From NCBI GenBank assembly GCA_963617965.1, contig CAVEQO010000016.1, positions 1 to 48,657 on the forward strand: DNA of 48,657 nucleotides. The letters run 5' to 3'. The notes below the pieces were generated by a model that did not search any database, had not been told where the DNA came from, and worked only from the letters and a program-made list of their open reading frames with translations. The stretch is from UBA6382 sp963617965. Its GTDB lineage: Bacteria > Bacteroidota > Bacteroidia > Bacteroidales > Bacteroidaceae. The stretch's first letter is position 1; each line of letters begins with the position of its first letter. A program made the position numbers and the translations under genes. Shown one piece after another: positions 1-8,367 of this stretch.

Positions 1-25
1 TAACCACCAAAACATTCCTTTAGCC

Positions 26-433
26 ATGAAAATGTTCCCTTTTACTTTTCTGTGTCTGATACTGGTTTTCGTGCTCAGTTTCTTTTCTCCGCCCAAGACC
101 TCCCTTGACAGCGTGGCATTCATTGACAAATGGACACACCTCGTGATGTACGGCGGGACAACGGGGGTGTTCTGGACCGAATACTGGCACGCCCACTGGA
201 AGAAAGGCTATACGCTCTCCGGGCGTGAACTTGCCCTCGTGGCAATAGCCATTCCGGTTCTGCTCGGTGGTCTGATAGAAATACTCCAGGCCTACTGCAC
301 CAACGGGCACCGCAGCGGAGAATGGCTTGACTGGGTTGCCGACAATGCCGGCATTGCCGTTGCCTGCATACTCGGCTGCACTCTTGTCAAGCGCATAACC
401 AAGAAGCTGTGGCACAAAGGCGGCAAGGCGTAG
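26..433 (+). CDS. VanZ-like family membrane protein
   Basis: A 135-residue protein with about four hydrophobic segments (near residues 5-22, 38-52, 71-90 and 105-122), so an inner-membrane protein. The family-typical features are visible: DKWTHLVMYGG after the first segment, then IEILQ and GEWLDWVADNAG, which keep the acidic and aromatic residues conserved in VanZ-like domains. VanZ gives low-level teicoplanin resistance in enterococci, but most members in other bacteria have no known function, so no resistance role should be read into it. It starts 25 bases from the window edge; a second ATG two codons in is also possible. It converges on the lipoprotein gene at 474-1166. Confidence 0.8.
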   Translation: MKMFPFTFLCLILVFVLSFFSPPKTSLDSVAFIDKWTHLVMYGGTTGVFWTEYWHAHWKKGYTLSGRELALVAIAIPVLLGGLIEILQAYCTNGHRSGEWLDWVADNAGIAVACILGCTLVKRITKKLWHKGGKA

Positions 434-473
434 CCCCCACGCACAGGGCAACGACACCGAACGAACGGGAAAC

Positions 474-1166
474 CTACCTGTACCTGTATTTGTCCCGGCT
501 GCTTGTCGCAAGCTCAAAAGTGGTCATGACGTACTGGCAGTTACGCTTGGCGAAACTGACAGTAAACTCCGCCACGCCGTTGCGCAACTTGTCGTTGGCA
601 TAGACCTCGGCGGTGTAGCGGACGGACTGGCCAGACGGAATTTCGCTGATGACGGCGGTAGGCGATATTATTATGCACTTAGTCCCCTTGACGGAGATGA
701 CCGGAGCGATGTTGTATATTGTAGCGGCTCCTTTATTCCTGACCTCAAAGGCAATCTTGCAATTCTCGCCAGCATCAATGGTTTTGTTGCTGTTGGTGTC
801 AATGAAACGCAGGTTGCGTATCTCGATGTCGGCATACTCGCGCCCCATTTCCCGGGCTTCGTCGGAAAAGGAGGAATACTCCACCGTACTGCGCCTGTTG
901 TAACGGTCGGACGTATAGTCGTAGCCGCTATAGTCGCGCTCCTGCACCTCCGGGCTGGTGGCGACCGCACCCAATGCGGCTCCCGCAACCATTCCTATCA
1001 CCGTGCCGGCATCCGAACCGCGCGGACCACCCATAAGACCGCCGATAGCGGAACCAAAAATGCCGCCAAGCAGTCCACCGCCGGCAACCGCACCCAACTG
1101 GTCTGAACTCGTACAGCCGCCCAACAACACCATGGCGGACAGACCGTATACAAAAATCTTCTTCAT
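474..1166 (-). CDS. Glycine-zipper lipoprotein
   Basis: A 230-residue predicted lipoprotein. The start at 1166 (MKKIFVYG) gives a clean signal peptide with a lipobox ending at Cys18 (LLGGC); a longer frame to 1193 would put charged and Cys residues in front. Residues about 24-64 are a Gly/Ala-rich glycine zipper, as in outer-membrane-associated lipoproteins. The C-terminal half (from about residue 115, NLRFIDTNSNKTIDAGE) looks like a beta-sandwich with alternating hydrophobic strands, often seen in Bacteroidota surface or periplasmic proteins. Its exact role is unknown. A -7 box lies just upstream at 1191-1198. Confidence 0.75.
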   Translation of the reverse strand: MKKIFVYGLSAMVLLGGCTSSDQLGAVAGGGLLGGIFGSAIGGLMGGPRGSDAGTVIGMVAGAALGAVATSPEVQERDYSGYDYTSDRYNRRSTVEYSSFSDEAREMGREYADIEIRNLRFIDTNSNKTIDAGENCKIAFEVRNKGAATIYNIAPVISVKGTKCIIISPTAVISEIPSGQSVRYTAEVYANDKLRNGVAEFTVSFAKRNCQYVMTTFELATSSRDKYRYR

Positions 1167-1190
1167 GTCGCAGCAATGTTTTGTCCTGCA

Positions 1191-1198
1191 CAAAGTTA
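1191..1198 (-). promoter_or_regulatory. Candidate -7 promoter box of the lipoprotein gene
   Basis: Minus-strand TAACTTTG matches the Bacteroidota -7 consensus TAnnTTTG exactly. It lies 25 bases upstream of the ATG at 1166, leaving a short leader. No TTTG is found at the -33 distance, so support is partial. Confidence 0.45.
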
Positions 1199-1323
1199 CA
1201 ACCCAACAGCTATGTGCAGCACCACAGACACAGGGTTTTTGCCCTCCGTTTAAGTTTTTTTATATTATATCGCACCAGAGTCTTGCAAGAGATACGGCAT
1301 TTCCCATTTGCCCAATCCTTATG

Positions 1324-1383
1324 CAACAAATACAAAAAAAGAGGCTGTACGTTTACGGTACAACCTCTTTTTTGTATTTGTTG
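1324..1383 (-). terminator. Terminator of the ribosomal protein operon (after rplQ)
   Basis: A long inverted repeat: 1324-1350 pairs with 1358-1383 around a 7-base loop, with one base of length difference and one mismatch. The stem has a GC-richer core next to A and T runs on both flanks, so it can act as a rho-independent terminator in either direction. It starts 9 bases beyond the rplQ stop codon and ends the 18-kb minus-strand cluster. Confidence 0.8.
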
Positions 1384-1391
1384 CGGGAAAA

Positions 1392-1889
1392 TTATTCTAC
1401 AGGAGTTTCAGCAGGCTCCTCGGCTGAAGCCTCTGTACTCTCATCGACTGCCGACACGGTCTCCTCTTCTGTTTTCTTGGTGCCGCGTGAACGACGAGTA
1501 CGAGTCTTCTTGGGAGTCTTGGCCATGTTGTCATCAAAATCCACAAGCTCGATGAAGCAAATCTGCGCTCCGTCGTCCTTGCGAGTGCCGAGTTTGATGA
1601 TGCGAGTGTAGCCACCGGGGCGATTCGCCACCTTTTCCGCAACCGCCTTGAAAAGTTCTTTTATGGCACCCTTGTCCTGAAGATAGGAGAAAACCACACG
1701 GCGGGAATTGGTCGTGTCATCCTTTGACCTTGTAATCAGCGGCTCCACGTATTTTTTGAGAGCCTTGGCCTTGGCGAGAGTCGTAGTGATTCTTTTGTGC
1801 ATAATCAAAGACACTGCCATGTTGGAAAGCATTGCAGCTCTGTGAGATGCAGTACGACTCAAATGATTGAATTTCTTGTTATGTCTCAT
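1392..1889 (-). CDS. rplQ: 50S ribosomal protein L17 (bL17)
   Basis: Large-subunit protein near the peptide exit tunnel. The N-terminus (MRHNKKFNHLSRTASHRAAMLSN) and the tract GGYTRIIKLG are typical of L17. At 165 residues it is longer than the about 120-127 of many bacteria: after about residue 118 there is a Lys/Arg/Thr stretch, then a Glu/Ala/Thr-rich acidic tail (TEASAEEPAETPVE at the end). It is the last gene of the cluster, 3 bases after rpoA, as is usual for the alpha operon. The tail is the only odd feature; it may be flexible and solvent exposed. Confidence 0.97.
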   Translation of the reverse strand: MRHNKKFNHLSRTASHRAAMLSNMAVSLIMHKRITTTLAKAKALKKYVEPLITRSKDDTTNSRRVVFSYLQDKGAIKELFKAVAEKVANRPGGYTRIIKLGTRKDDGAQICFIELVDFDDNMAKTPKKTRTRRSRGTKKTEEETVSAVDESTEASAEEPAETPVE

Positions 1890-1892
1890 TTC

Positions 1893-2885
1893 TTAATCTT
1901 TGTCAAGTTTATACTTAGATATATCCATACCAAACGACAGATTCAGACTCTGGAGCAAATCATCAAGCTCCGAGAGCGATTTCTTTCCGAAATTGCGGAA
2001 CTTCAAAAGGTCGCTCTTGTTGTATTTCACGAGGTCGCCTATGGTCTCCACGTTGGCAGCTTTCAAGCAGTTGAGCGCACGGACAGACAGGTTCTGGTCA
2101 ACGAGCAGCTGCTTGAGGAGCTGACGCATACGCAAGACATCTTCGTCAAAGCTTTCCGCCTCATCGATTTCAGTGTTTTCAATGGTCATCTTCTCGTCAG
2201 AGAAAAGCATGAAATGCTGAATCAAGATACGGGCAGCATCCTTGAGGGCATCCTTGGGGGTTATTGAGCCATCGGTTGTCACTTCGATGGTCAGGCGTTC
2301 GTAGTCAGTCTTTTGCTCTACTCTATAATCATCTACAGCGTACTTCACATTGCGGATCGGAGTATATATGGAGTCAATAGGCAGCGTATTGATTTCCGTA
2401 CAGAACTGGCGGTTTTCCTCCGACGGCACATAGCCGCGCCCCCTGTTGACAGACAGCTCTATGGTCATAGAAGCTTTGGGGTCCAGGTGGCAGATGACCA
2501 GTTCCGGATTCAACACCTCAAATCCTGTGAGTACTTTGGCGATATCACCGGCTTTAAACTCTGAGGTTTTTTCTACGGTTATACTAGCCTTTTCTGTATC
2601 AATTTCACTTATTACCTGCTTAAAACGGACCTGTTTCAGGTTAAGGATAATGTTGGTCACATCTTCTATGACTCCCGGCACAGTAGAGAACTCATGCTCC
2701 ACGCCATTAATGCGGATGGCATTGATGGCAGAACCTTCCAACGAAGAAAGAAGAATGCGGCGCAAAGCGTTTCCGACTGTTGTTCCGAAGCCAGGCTCCA
2801 ATGGACGGAATTCGAATTTTCCGTATGTTGGCGTCGACTCCAACATTACCACCTTGTCAGGTTTTTGAAATGCTAATATCGCCAT
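1893..2885 (-). CDS. rpoA: RNA polymerase alpha subunit
   Basis: 330 residues, the normal length for RpoA. The N-terminal domain (about 1-230) dimerises and nucleates assembly with beta and beta'; FGTTVGNALRRILLSS near residues 34-49 is the conserved dimerisation/assembly helix. After a linker rich in acidic residues, the C-terminal domain (about 255-320) has the helix-hairpin-helix fold that contacts DNA and activators, with LNCLKAANVETIGDLV and GKKSLSELDDLL visible. It sits between rpsD and rplQ in the usual alpha-operon order, so its output is tied to ribosomal protein synthesis. Confidence 0.99.
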   Translation of the reverse strand: MAILAFQKPDKVVMLESTPTYGKFEFRPLEPGFGTTVGNALRRILLSSLEGSAINAIRINGVEHEFSTVPGVIEDVTNIILNLKQVRFKQVISEIDTEKASITVEKTSEFKAGDIAKVLTGFEVLNPELVICHLDPKASMTIELSVNRGRGYVPSEENRQFCTEINTLPIDSIYTPIRNVKYAVDDYRVEQKTDYERLTIEVTTDGSITPKDALKDAARILIQHFMLFSDEKMTIENTEIDEAESFDEDVLRMRQLLKQLLVDQNLSVRALNCLKAANVETIGDLVKYNKSDLLKFRNFGKKSLSELDDLLQSLNLSFGMDISKYKLDKD

Positions 2886-2895
2886 ACTTAAATCA

Positions 2896-3501
2896 CTATT
2901 TAGAATACAATTCTACAATCAACTGCTCCTTAATGTTCTCTGGAATGTCCGCACGCTCCGGGAGGTGAAGGAGCTTGCCGCTCTTGGAAGCCTCGTCCCA
3001 CTCAAGCCAAGCGTACTTGCTGTGATTGAAGCCTGCAAGCGAGTCTGCTATAACCTCCAGAGACTTGGAGCTTTCCCTGACGCCGACAATCTGCCCCGGC
3101 TTTACAGAGAAAGAAGGAATGTTGACAACTCCGCCGTCAACAACAATGTGCTTGTGGTTGACAAGCTGGCGGGCTGCAGCACGGGTCGGGGCAATGCCAA
3201 GGCGGAACACCACGTTGTCAAGACGCGACTCCAGTCCCTGAAGCAATATCTCGCCCGTCACACCGGACGCACGGGAAGCCTTTTCGAAAAGGATGCGGAA
3301 CTGGCGTTCAAGCACACCATACGTATATTTAGCCTTTTGTTTCTCTGCGAGCATGACACCGTACTCAGAAGACTTGCGGCGGCGGTCATGGCCATGCTGG
3401 CCAGGAGGGAAATTTCTCTTTTCAAAAGACTTGTCCGGTCCGTAGATTGGCTCGCCAAACTTACGGGCAATGCGTGTTTTGGGTCCTGTATATTTAGCCA
3501 T
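2896..3501 (-). CDS. rpsD: 30S ribosomal protein S4 (uS4)
   Basis: 201 residues. S4 binds 16S rRNA early in small-subunit assembly and in many bacteria represses its own operon. The N-terminus MAKYTGPKTRIARKFGEPIYG and the S4 RNA-binding domain (about residues 91-155, with LESRLDNVVFRLGIAPTRAA) are clear. The N-terminal region lacks the Cys4 zinc knuckle seen in some S4 proteins. It lies 10 bases upstream of rpoA and 41 bases downstream of rpsK. Confidence 0.98.
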   Translation of the reverse strand: MAKYTGPKTRIARKFGEPIYGPDKSFEKRNFPPGQHGHDRRRKSSEYGVMLAEKQKAKYTYGVLERQFRILFEKASRASGVTGEILLQGLESRLDNVVFRLGIAPTRAAARQLVNHKHIVVDGGVVNIPSFSVKPGQIVGVRESSKSLEVIADSLAGFNHSKYAWLEWDEASKSGKLLHLPERADIPENIKEQLIVELYSK

Positions 3502-3542
3502 TTGTTTGTTTTTTTACTTTTGTGTTCAATAATGAAGTGAAA

Positions 3543-3932
3543 TTATACTCTTCTTCTCTTGGGAGGACGGCAACCGTTGTGCGGAAGCGGAGTAACGTCA
3601 ACGATTTCAACAACCTCAATGCCCGCACCATGTACCGTGCGTATCGCGGACTCGCGGCCCTGGCCGGGGCCCTTGACATAAGCCTTGACCTTGCGAAGAC
3701 CAAGGTCGTATGCTACTTTCGCACAATCCTGAGCAGCCATCTGGGCAGCATAAGGCGTGTTCTTCTTTGACCCGCGGAATCCCATCTTGCCCGCGGATGA
3801 CCATGAAATCATTTCGCCCTCACTGTTTGTCAAAGACACTATGACATTATTGAACGAACTATGAACATGGAGTTGCCCCATAGCCGTAACCTTAACTACT
3901 CTCTTCTTCGCGGATACTGTTTTCTTCGCCAT
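3543..3932 (-). CDS. rpsK: 30S ribosomal protein S11 (uS11)
   Basis: 129 residues, family-typical length. S11 sits on the platform of the small subunit and helps shape the E/P-site mRNA path. HVHSSFNNVIVSLTN near residue 22 and the C-terminal HNGCRPPKRRRV are hallmarks. The gene follows rpsM after 9 bases and precedes rpsD, the standard alpha-operon order. Confidence 0.99.
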   Translation of the reverse strand: MAKKTVSAKKRVVKVTAMGQLHVHSSFNNVIVSLTNSEGEMISWSSAGKMGFRGSKKNTPYAAQMAAQDCAKVAYDLGLRKVKAYVKGPGQGRESAIRTVHGAGIEVVEIVDVTPLPHNGCRPPKRRRV

Positions 3933-3941
3933 AATTACTTG

Positions 3942-4322
3942 TTATTTAGTAGCCTTTTTCTTGTTAGCAACTGTCTTCTTCTTGCCTTTGCGAGTACGGG
4001 CATTGTTTTTGGTACTCTGACCGCGCACGGGCAACCCATTGCGATGGCGGACACCCCGATAGCAGCCGATGTCCATCAGACGCTTGATGTTCATCTGGGT
4101 TTCCGAACGAAGGTCACCTTCTACCTTGAAGTTTGCTCCGATCACTTCACGAATCTTGGCGGTCTGTTCGTCTGTCCAGTCCTGAACCTTGATATCGCGA
4201 TCAATTCCAGCCATCTCAAGAATCTTGTTTGAGCGGCTGCGACCTATGCCGTAAATATAGGTCAAAGCAATTTCGCCTCTCTTGTTCTGAGGCAAATCTA
4301 CACCAACAATTCTAATTGCCAT
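3942..4322 (-). CDS. rpsM: 30S ribosomal protein S13 (uS13)
   Basis: 126 residues. S13 is in the head of the small subunit, bridges to L5 and touches the P-site tRNA through its basic tail. The N-terminus MAIRIVGVDLPQNKRGEIALTYIYGIG and the C-terminal GLPVRGQSTKNNARTRKG are diagnostic. The tail ends in a run of Lys-rich residues. It follows rpmJ in the cluster. Confidence 0.99.
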   Translation of the reverse strand: MAIRIVGVDLPQNKRGEIALTYIYGIGRSRSNKILEMAGIDRDIKVQDWTDEQTAKIREVIGANFKVEGDLRSETQMNIKRLMDIGCYRGVRHRNGLPVRGQSTKNNARTRKGKKKTVANKKKATK

Positions 4323-4351
4323 ATATTATATCAATTGTTTTTTGTTTGTGA

Positions 4352-4468
4352 TTACCCCTGACGAAGTTTGAACTTGGGGTTTTTCTTGTTAATAACATAC
4401 AGACGTCCCTTGCGGCGCACGATCTTGCATTCCGGGGTACGCTTCTTTATAGATACTCTTGTCTTCAT
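4352..4468 (-). CDS. rpmJ: 50S ribosomal protein L36 (bL36), zinc-free form
   Basis: A 38-residue gene read by hand between infA and rpsM. It starts MKTRVSIKKRTPECKIVRR and ends NPKFKLRQG, which is L36. The zinc-binding form carries three Cys and one His; here only one Cys (residue 14) remains, so this is the zinc-independent (C-minus) type. L36 binds 23S rRNA near the L7/L12 stalk base. The spacing, 13 bases from infA and 29 bases to rpsM, fits the usual infA-rpmJ-rpsM order. Confidence 0.96.
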   Translation of the reverse strand: MKTRVSIKKRTPECKIVRRKGRLYVINKKNPKFKLRQG

Positions 4469-4481
4469 ATTGTGTGTGTTT

Positions 4482-4700
4482 TTATTTATATCTGAATACT
4501 ATCCTGCCCTTTGACAAGTCATAAGGACTCATTTCCAGCTTTACCTTGTCGCCGGGAAGAATGCGGATATAGTGCAAGCGCATTTTGCCCGACAGATGAG
4601 CTGTTATCTGATGGCCGTTTTCCAGCTCCACGCGGAACATTGCATTCGACAACGCCTCGAGGATAACGCCATCCAGTTCAATTGCTGTTTCCTTCGACAT
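4482..4700 (-). CDS. infA: Translation initiation factor IF-1
   Basis: 72 residues, exactly the usual length. IF-1 is a single OB-fold protein that occupies the A site of the 30S subunit during initiation. MSKETAIELDGVILEALSN, then GHQITAHLSGKMR and ILPGDKVKLEMSPYDLSKGRI are the family signatures. It lies between map and rpmJ, the normal location in the secY-map-infA-rpmJ segment. A GGAG lies only 2 bases before the ATG, too close to act as a normal Shine-Dalgarno sequence. Confidence 0.99.
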   Translation of the reverse strand: MSKETAIELDGVILEALSNAMFRVELENGHQITAHLSGKMRLHYIRILPGDKVKLEMSPYDLSKGRIVFRYK

Positions 4701-4712
4701 AACTCCTGTTTG

Positions 4713-5507
4713 CTAATATAACTTACCTTCGATCTGTTCTACTTCTTCAAAAGATGACAATATGTCCGCCTTTCCGTTGTGGACGGCAATGGTATGCTCA
4801 AAATGAGCGGCAGGCTTGCCGTCACGCGTGACAACAGTCCAGCCATCGGACATCAAGCATATTTCGCGACTCCCCATGGCAATCATAGGCTCTATCGCTA
4901 TGCACAGGCCGTTTTTTATCACAGGGCCGGTGCCTCTCCTGCCGTAGTTCGGCACCATGGGGTCTTCGTGCATCTCACGGCCAATACCATGACCGCACAA
5001 CTCACGGACAACTCCATAGGACTGAGCCTCGCAGTGCTGTTGCACAGCATAACCGACATCACCGATACGGCGGCCTGCGATTGCGGTTTCAATTCCGCGA
5101 TACAAGCTCTCCTTCGTGGTTTTCAGCAGCTTTTTCACCTCACCGGAAACCTCGCCCACACAAAACGTGTAGCAGGAATCTCCGTTATAACCGTTGAGGA
5201 GCGTGCCACAGTCTACCGAAACGATGTCGCCGTCTACCAGCGGCTTGTCTGTTGGAATGCCGTGTACAACCTGCTCATTGACGGAAGTGCAAACCGATGC
5301 GGGAAACGGAACTCCCTCACTACTCGGAAAACCCTTGAATGTTGGAACCGCACCGTTATCCCTGATGAAAGTCTCGGCAAGGGTGTCAATCTGTCGCGTT
5401 GTGACCCCCGGCTTGATTATGCGAGCTATTTCGGCAAGCGTCCTGCCGACAAGCAAGTTCGCCTGCCGCAACAGCTCTATTTCATCTTCTGTCTTTAAAT
5501 AAATCAT
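4713..5507 (-). CDS. map: Methionine aminopeptidase, type I
   Basis: Removes the initiator Met from nascent proteins using two metal ions. From the ATG at 5507 it has 264 residues. The five metal ligands are visible: Asp99, Asp110, His173 (GHGIGREMHEDP), Glu206 (AIEPMIA) and Glu237 (HFEHTIAV). An in-frame GTG four codons earlier (5519) would overlap secY, while the ATG follows the secY stop by one base, so the ATG is preferred. It lies between secY and infA and is probably translationally coupled to secY. Confidence 0.98.
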   Translation of the reverse strand: MIYLKTEDEIELLRQANLLVGRTLAEIARIIKPGVTTRQIDTLAETFIRDNGAVPTFKGFPSSEGVPFPASVCTSVNEQVVHGIPTDKPLVDGDIVSVDCGTLLNGYNGDSCYTFCVGEVSGEVKKLLKTTKESLYRGIETAIAGRRIGDVGYAVQQHCEAQSYGVVRELCGHGIGREMHEDPMVPNYGRRGTGPVIKNGLCIAIEPMIAMGSREICLMSDGWTVVTRDGKPAAHFEHTIAVHNGKADILSSFEEVEQIEGKLY

Positions 5508-5508
5508 T

Positions 5509-6843
5509 TCAATAAGCACTTACACCACGTGTGCGCGTGCGTCTGGCAGTCAACAAGCCATCGTAATGCCTTACAAGCAAATGGCTTTCTATCTGCTGCA
5601 GGGTGTCCAGGACAACGCCTACGAGGATCAGCAAGGATGTCCCACCGAAGAACTGGGCAAAGCCCTGATTGATGTCGAACATACGGGCAAAGACAGGCAG
5701 TATTGCTATCAGGGCGATAAACAAAGAACCCGGCAAAGTCGTGAACGACATTACTGTGTCAAGGTAGTCCGCAGTATTCTTGCCGGGCTTGATTCCCGGA
5801 ATGAAACCGTTGTTGCGCTTGAGTTCATCAGCCATCTGGACAGGGTTGAGGGTAATCGCAGTGTAGAAATACGTGAATGCGATAATCAGCAATACAAATA
5901 TAAAATTGTAAAGGAAGCTGTTCATGTCCAAAAGGTTGTTCAGGACTGCACCATTCTCGCCACCGGTATGGGCAAGAGTGACAGGGATGAACATCAAGGC
6001 CTGTGCAAAGATAATCGGCATCACGTTGGCTGCAAACAGCTTGATAGGGATGTACTGACGAGCCCCTCCGACCTGCTGGCCTCCCTGAACCTGTTTGGCA
6101 TATTGCACGGGGACCTTGCGCACGGCCTGCACCAAAAGGATGGCAACGCCGATAACAACGATGAGGGCGAGGATCTCAAACAGGAACTTAACAAGACCGC
6201 CCGCTCCCGGAGAAGTAAGCGCTGTCACGAATTCCTGACCAATGGACTGCGGCAGACGGGCAATGATACCAACCATGATGATCATTGACACACCGTTGCC
6301 AACCCCCTTGTCGGTTATGCGCTCGCCAAGCCACAGGATAAACATACTTCCAGCAGCCAGAATTATTGTGGACGTGATGAGGAACATACCCCATGGCAAA
6401 GCGTTGCTGATGGCACCAGCTGCCTGAGTCTGGAGGTTAATCAAGTACATCGGAGCCTGAAAAAGCAAAATCGCGATTGTCAGGTAACGAGTGTACTGGT
6501 TGATTTTGCGGCGGCCACTTTCCCCCTCGCGCTGCATCTTCTGAAAATAAGGGACAGCGAGTGCCAGCAACTGCATAACAATTGAGGCGGAGATATATGG
6601 CATGATACCCAATGCAAAGATAGACGCATTGGAGAACGCACCACCAGAGAACATATCCAGCAGAGACATCAATCCATCCCTGGTCTGATCCGAGAGAGAA
6701 CTCAACTTCTGCGGATCAATGCCCGGCAGGACAACAAATGAACCGAATCTATATATAGCGACAAACAATATCGTAATGAGCAGACGGATTCTCAAATCCT
6801 CTACTCGCCATATATTCTTTAATGTCTCAATGAATTTTTTCAT
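5509..6843 (-). CDS. secY: Preprotein translocase subunit SecY
   Basis: 444 residues with ten hydrophobic segments, the channel-forming subunit of the Sec translocon in the inner membrane. PGIDPQKL in the first periplasmic region, the plug region (LLDMFSGGAFSNASIFALGIMPYISASI, near 62-89) and the cytoplasmic loops with VQYAKQVQGGQQVGG and NNGFIPGIKPGKNT are conserved landmarks. It follows rplO by 3 bases at the end of the spc segment. Its partner SecE is encoded in the tuf-rpoBC cluster at 47129-47320. Confidence 0.99.
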   Translation of the reverse strand: MKKFIETLKNIWRVEDLRIRLLITILFVAIYRFGSFVVLPGIDPQKLSSLSDQTRDGLMSLLDMFSGGAFSNASIFALGIMPYISASIVMQLLALAVPYFQKMQREGESGRRKINQYTRYLTIAILLFQAPMYLINLQTQAAGAISNALPWGMFLITSTIILAAGSMFILWLGERITDKGVGNGVSMIIMVGIIARLPQSIGQEFVTALTSPGAGGLVKFLFEILALIVVIGVAILLVQAVRKVPVQYAKQVQGGQQVGGARQYIPIKLFAANVMPIIFAQALMFIPVTLAHTGGENGAVLNNLLDMNSFLYNFIFVLLIIAFTYFYTAITLNPVQMADELKRNNGFIPGIKPGKNTADYLDTVMSFTTLPGSLFIALIAILPVFARMFDINQGFAQFFGGTSLLILVGVVLDTLQQIESHLLVRHYDGLLTARRTRTRGVSAY

Positions 6844-6846
6844 TTG

Positions 6847-7293
6847 TCAGATTTTGGTGGCGTTGCCGCCAAGTGCCTTAATAGCCTCTTCCGCAGACTT
6901 TGAGAAAGCGTTAGCCTCAATATCCAATTTGGACGTGAGCTTGCCGTTCCCGAGGACTTTCACAAGTTGGCGCTTGGAAACGAGACCGGCCTCCACGTAA
7001 TTGGCCAGAGTGATAGCAGACAGGTTCTTTGCTTCTGCCAAAGCCTGAATTGCATCCAAGTTGATTGCCTTGTATTCTATACGGTTGATGTTTTTGAAAC
7101 CGGACTTCGGCACACGGCGCTGAAGCGGCATCTGACCACCCTCAAAGCCAATCTTTTTCTTGTAACCGGAACGGGACTTGGCTCCCTTGTGACCACGAGT
7201 AGAAGTCCCACCCAAGCCTGAACCCGGTCCGCGACCAATTCTTCTTCTTGAATGAGTGGATCCTTCTGCAGGTTTTAAACTATGTAATTTCAT
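6847..7293 (-). CDS. rplO: 50S ribosomal protein L15 (uL15)
   Basis: 148 residues from the ATG at 7293 (MKLHSLKPAEGS, the canonical start). A reading frame extends upstream through a TTG at 7320, but that would overlap rpmD. The Gly-rich segment RRIGRGPGSGLGGTSTRGHKGAKSR near residues 17-41 is the extended arm that threads into 23S rRNA. It lies between rpmD and secY, the usual spc order. Confidence 0.98.
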   Translation of the reverse strand: MKLHSLKPAEGSTHSRRRIGRGPGSGLGGTSTRGHKGAKSRSGYKKKIGFEGGQMPLQRRVPKSGFKNINRIEYKAINLDAIQALAEAKNLSAITLANYVEAGLVSKRQLVKVLGNGKLTSKLDIEANAFSKSAEEAIKALGGNATKI

Positions 7294-7309
7294 GTCTTTT
7301 TTGTTTTTA

Positions 7310-7486
7310 CTATTCAACAATGCTCACCAGATGATGAACTTTCTGAATCATTCCGCGAATGCAGGCATTGTCCTCGTGTGACACAACTGCATTCATTTTT
7401 CTCAAACCTAAAGAATCAAGTGTTCTTTTCTGGTCTTTCGGAGCACCTATACGGCTCTTGACTTGCTTGATTTTGATGGTTGCCAT
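7310..7486 (-). CDS. rpmD: 50S ribosomal protein L30 (uL30)
   Basis: A 58-residue gene read by hand between rpsE and rplO. It starts MATIKIKQVKSRIGAPKDQK and continues RTLDSLGLRKMNAVV, both diagnostic of bacterial L30. The stop (TAG) is 17 bases from the rplO start, and the ATG is 7 bases after the rpsE stop. L30 binds 5S/23S rRNA in the large subunit. Confidence 0.97.
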   Translation of the reverse strand: MATIKIKQVKSRIGAPKDQKRTLDSLGLRKMNAVVSHEDNACIRGMIQKVHHLVSIVE

Positions 7487-7493
7487 ACTACAC

Positions 7494-8000
7494 TTAACCT
7501 TTAAATACCTTTTCCATACTTATATTACGAGTCCGGGCAACGGTATGCGCGTCACGCAGTTCCGCCAAAGCGGCCACCGTAGCCTTGACAAGATTATGAG
7601 GGTTGGAAGACCCCTTTGACTTTGCAAGGACATCGGTAACGCCCACACTCTCAAAAACGGCACGCATGGCACCGCCAGCAACCACTCCGGTACCGGGAGC
7701 AGCAGGAAGCATGAGCACCTTGGCTCCGCCAAACTTGGCAGTCTGCTCGTGTGGGATGGTTCCATTGAGTATAGAAACCTTGATAAGGTTTTTCTTTGCG
7801 GACTCCGCACCTTTGGCAATCGCGGCGGAAACTTCGCCGGCTTTGCCAAGGCCATAACCGATTACTCCCTTTCCGTCGCCAACTACAACAATTGCAGCGA
7901 AAGTAAAGGTTCTACCACCTTTTGTAACCTTTGTTACCCTGTTAAGCGCCACCAATTTCTCGGTAAGCTCTTCAGCGCTTATGTTAACTCTATTTGCCAT
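7494..8000 (-). CDS. rpsE: 30S ribosomal protein S5 (uS5)
   Basis: 168 residues from the ATG at 8000. S5 lies at the mRNA entrance and affects decoding accuracy; spectinomycin resistance maps to its loop in many bacteria. RVTKVTKGGRTFTFAAIVVVGDGKGVIGYGLGKA (residues about 21-54) shows the double-stranded-RNA-binding N-terminal part, and AAPGTGVVAGGAMRAVFE the C-terminal part. An upstream in-frame TTG (8006) is rejected because the ATG is better placed after the rplR stop. Confidence 0.98.
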   Translation of the reverse strand: MANRVNISAEELTEKLVALNRVTKVTKGGRTFTFAAIVVVGDGKGVIGYGLGKAGEVSAAIAKGAESAKKNLIKVSILNGTIPHEQTAKFGGAKVLMLPAAPGTGVVAGGAMRAVFESVGVTDVLAKSKGSSNPHNLVKATVAALAELRDAHTVARTRNISMEKVFKG

Positions 8001-8006
8001 AATCAA

Positions 8007-8348
8007 TTAAAATTTAAGTCCGCCCTTACGAGCTCCGTTAGCGACTTCCATAACACGCCCGTGATAGAGGTATCCGTTACGGTCAAAGACAACCTGCGAG
8101 ATACCCGCTTCAATGGCGAGCTTTGCAATCTTTTCTCCAACTATCGCAGCCTGTTCTCTCTTGGGCTTCTTTTCCAATCCGAGGGACGATGCGGAAACCA
8201 GAGTAGTACCGTTCTCGTCATTGATAACCTGAACGTAAATCTGCTTGTTGCTGCGGAACACGCAAAGACGCGGGCGCACGGCGGTGCCGGAAATCTTGTT
8301 GCGCACGCGGTATTTAATTCTAACCCTTTTATTTAATCTCTTTGTCAT
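8007..8348 (-). CDS. rplR: 50S ribosomal protein L18 (uL18)
   Basis: 113 residues. L18 binds 5S rRNA together with L5. The Arg/Lys-rich N-terminus (MTKRLNKRVRIKYRVRNKISG), RPRLCVFRSNKQIYVQVIND and the C-terminal FDRNGYLYHGRV are family signatures. It lies between rplF and rpsE with gaps under 20 bases. Confidence 0.98.
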   Translation of the reverse strand: MTKRLNKRVRIKYRVRNKISGTAVRPRLCVFRSNKQIYVQVINDENGTTLVSASSLGLEKKPKREQAAIVGEKIAKLAIEAGISQVVFDRNGYLYHGRVMEVANGARKGGLKF

Positions 8349-8367
8349 AATCTAAACGTTTTTATGA

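Noticed and set aside
26..433. VanZ-like protein as an antibiotic resistance gene
   Set aside because: VanZ-like domains are widespread without other van genes; there is no vanHAX-like context, so resistance is not supported.
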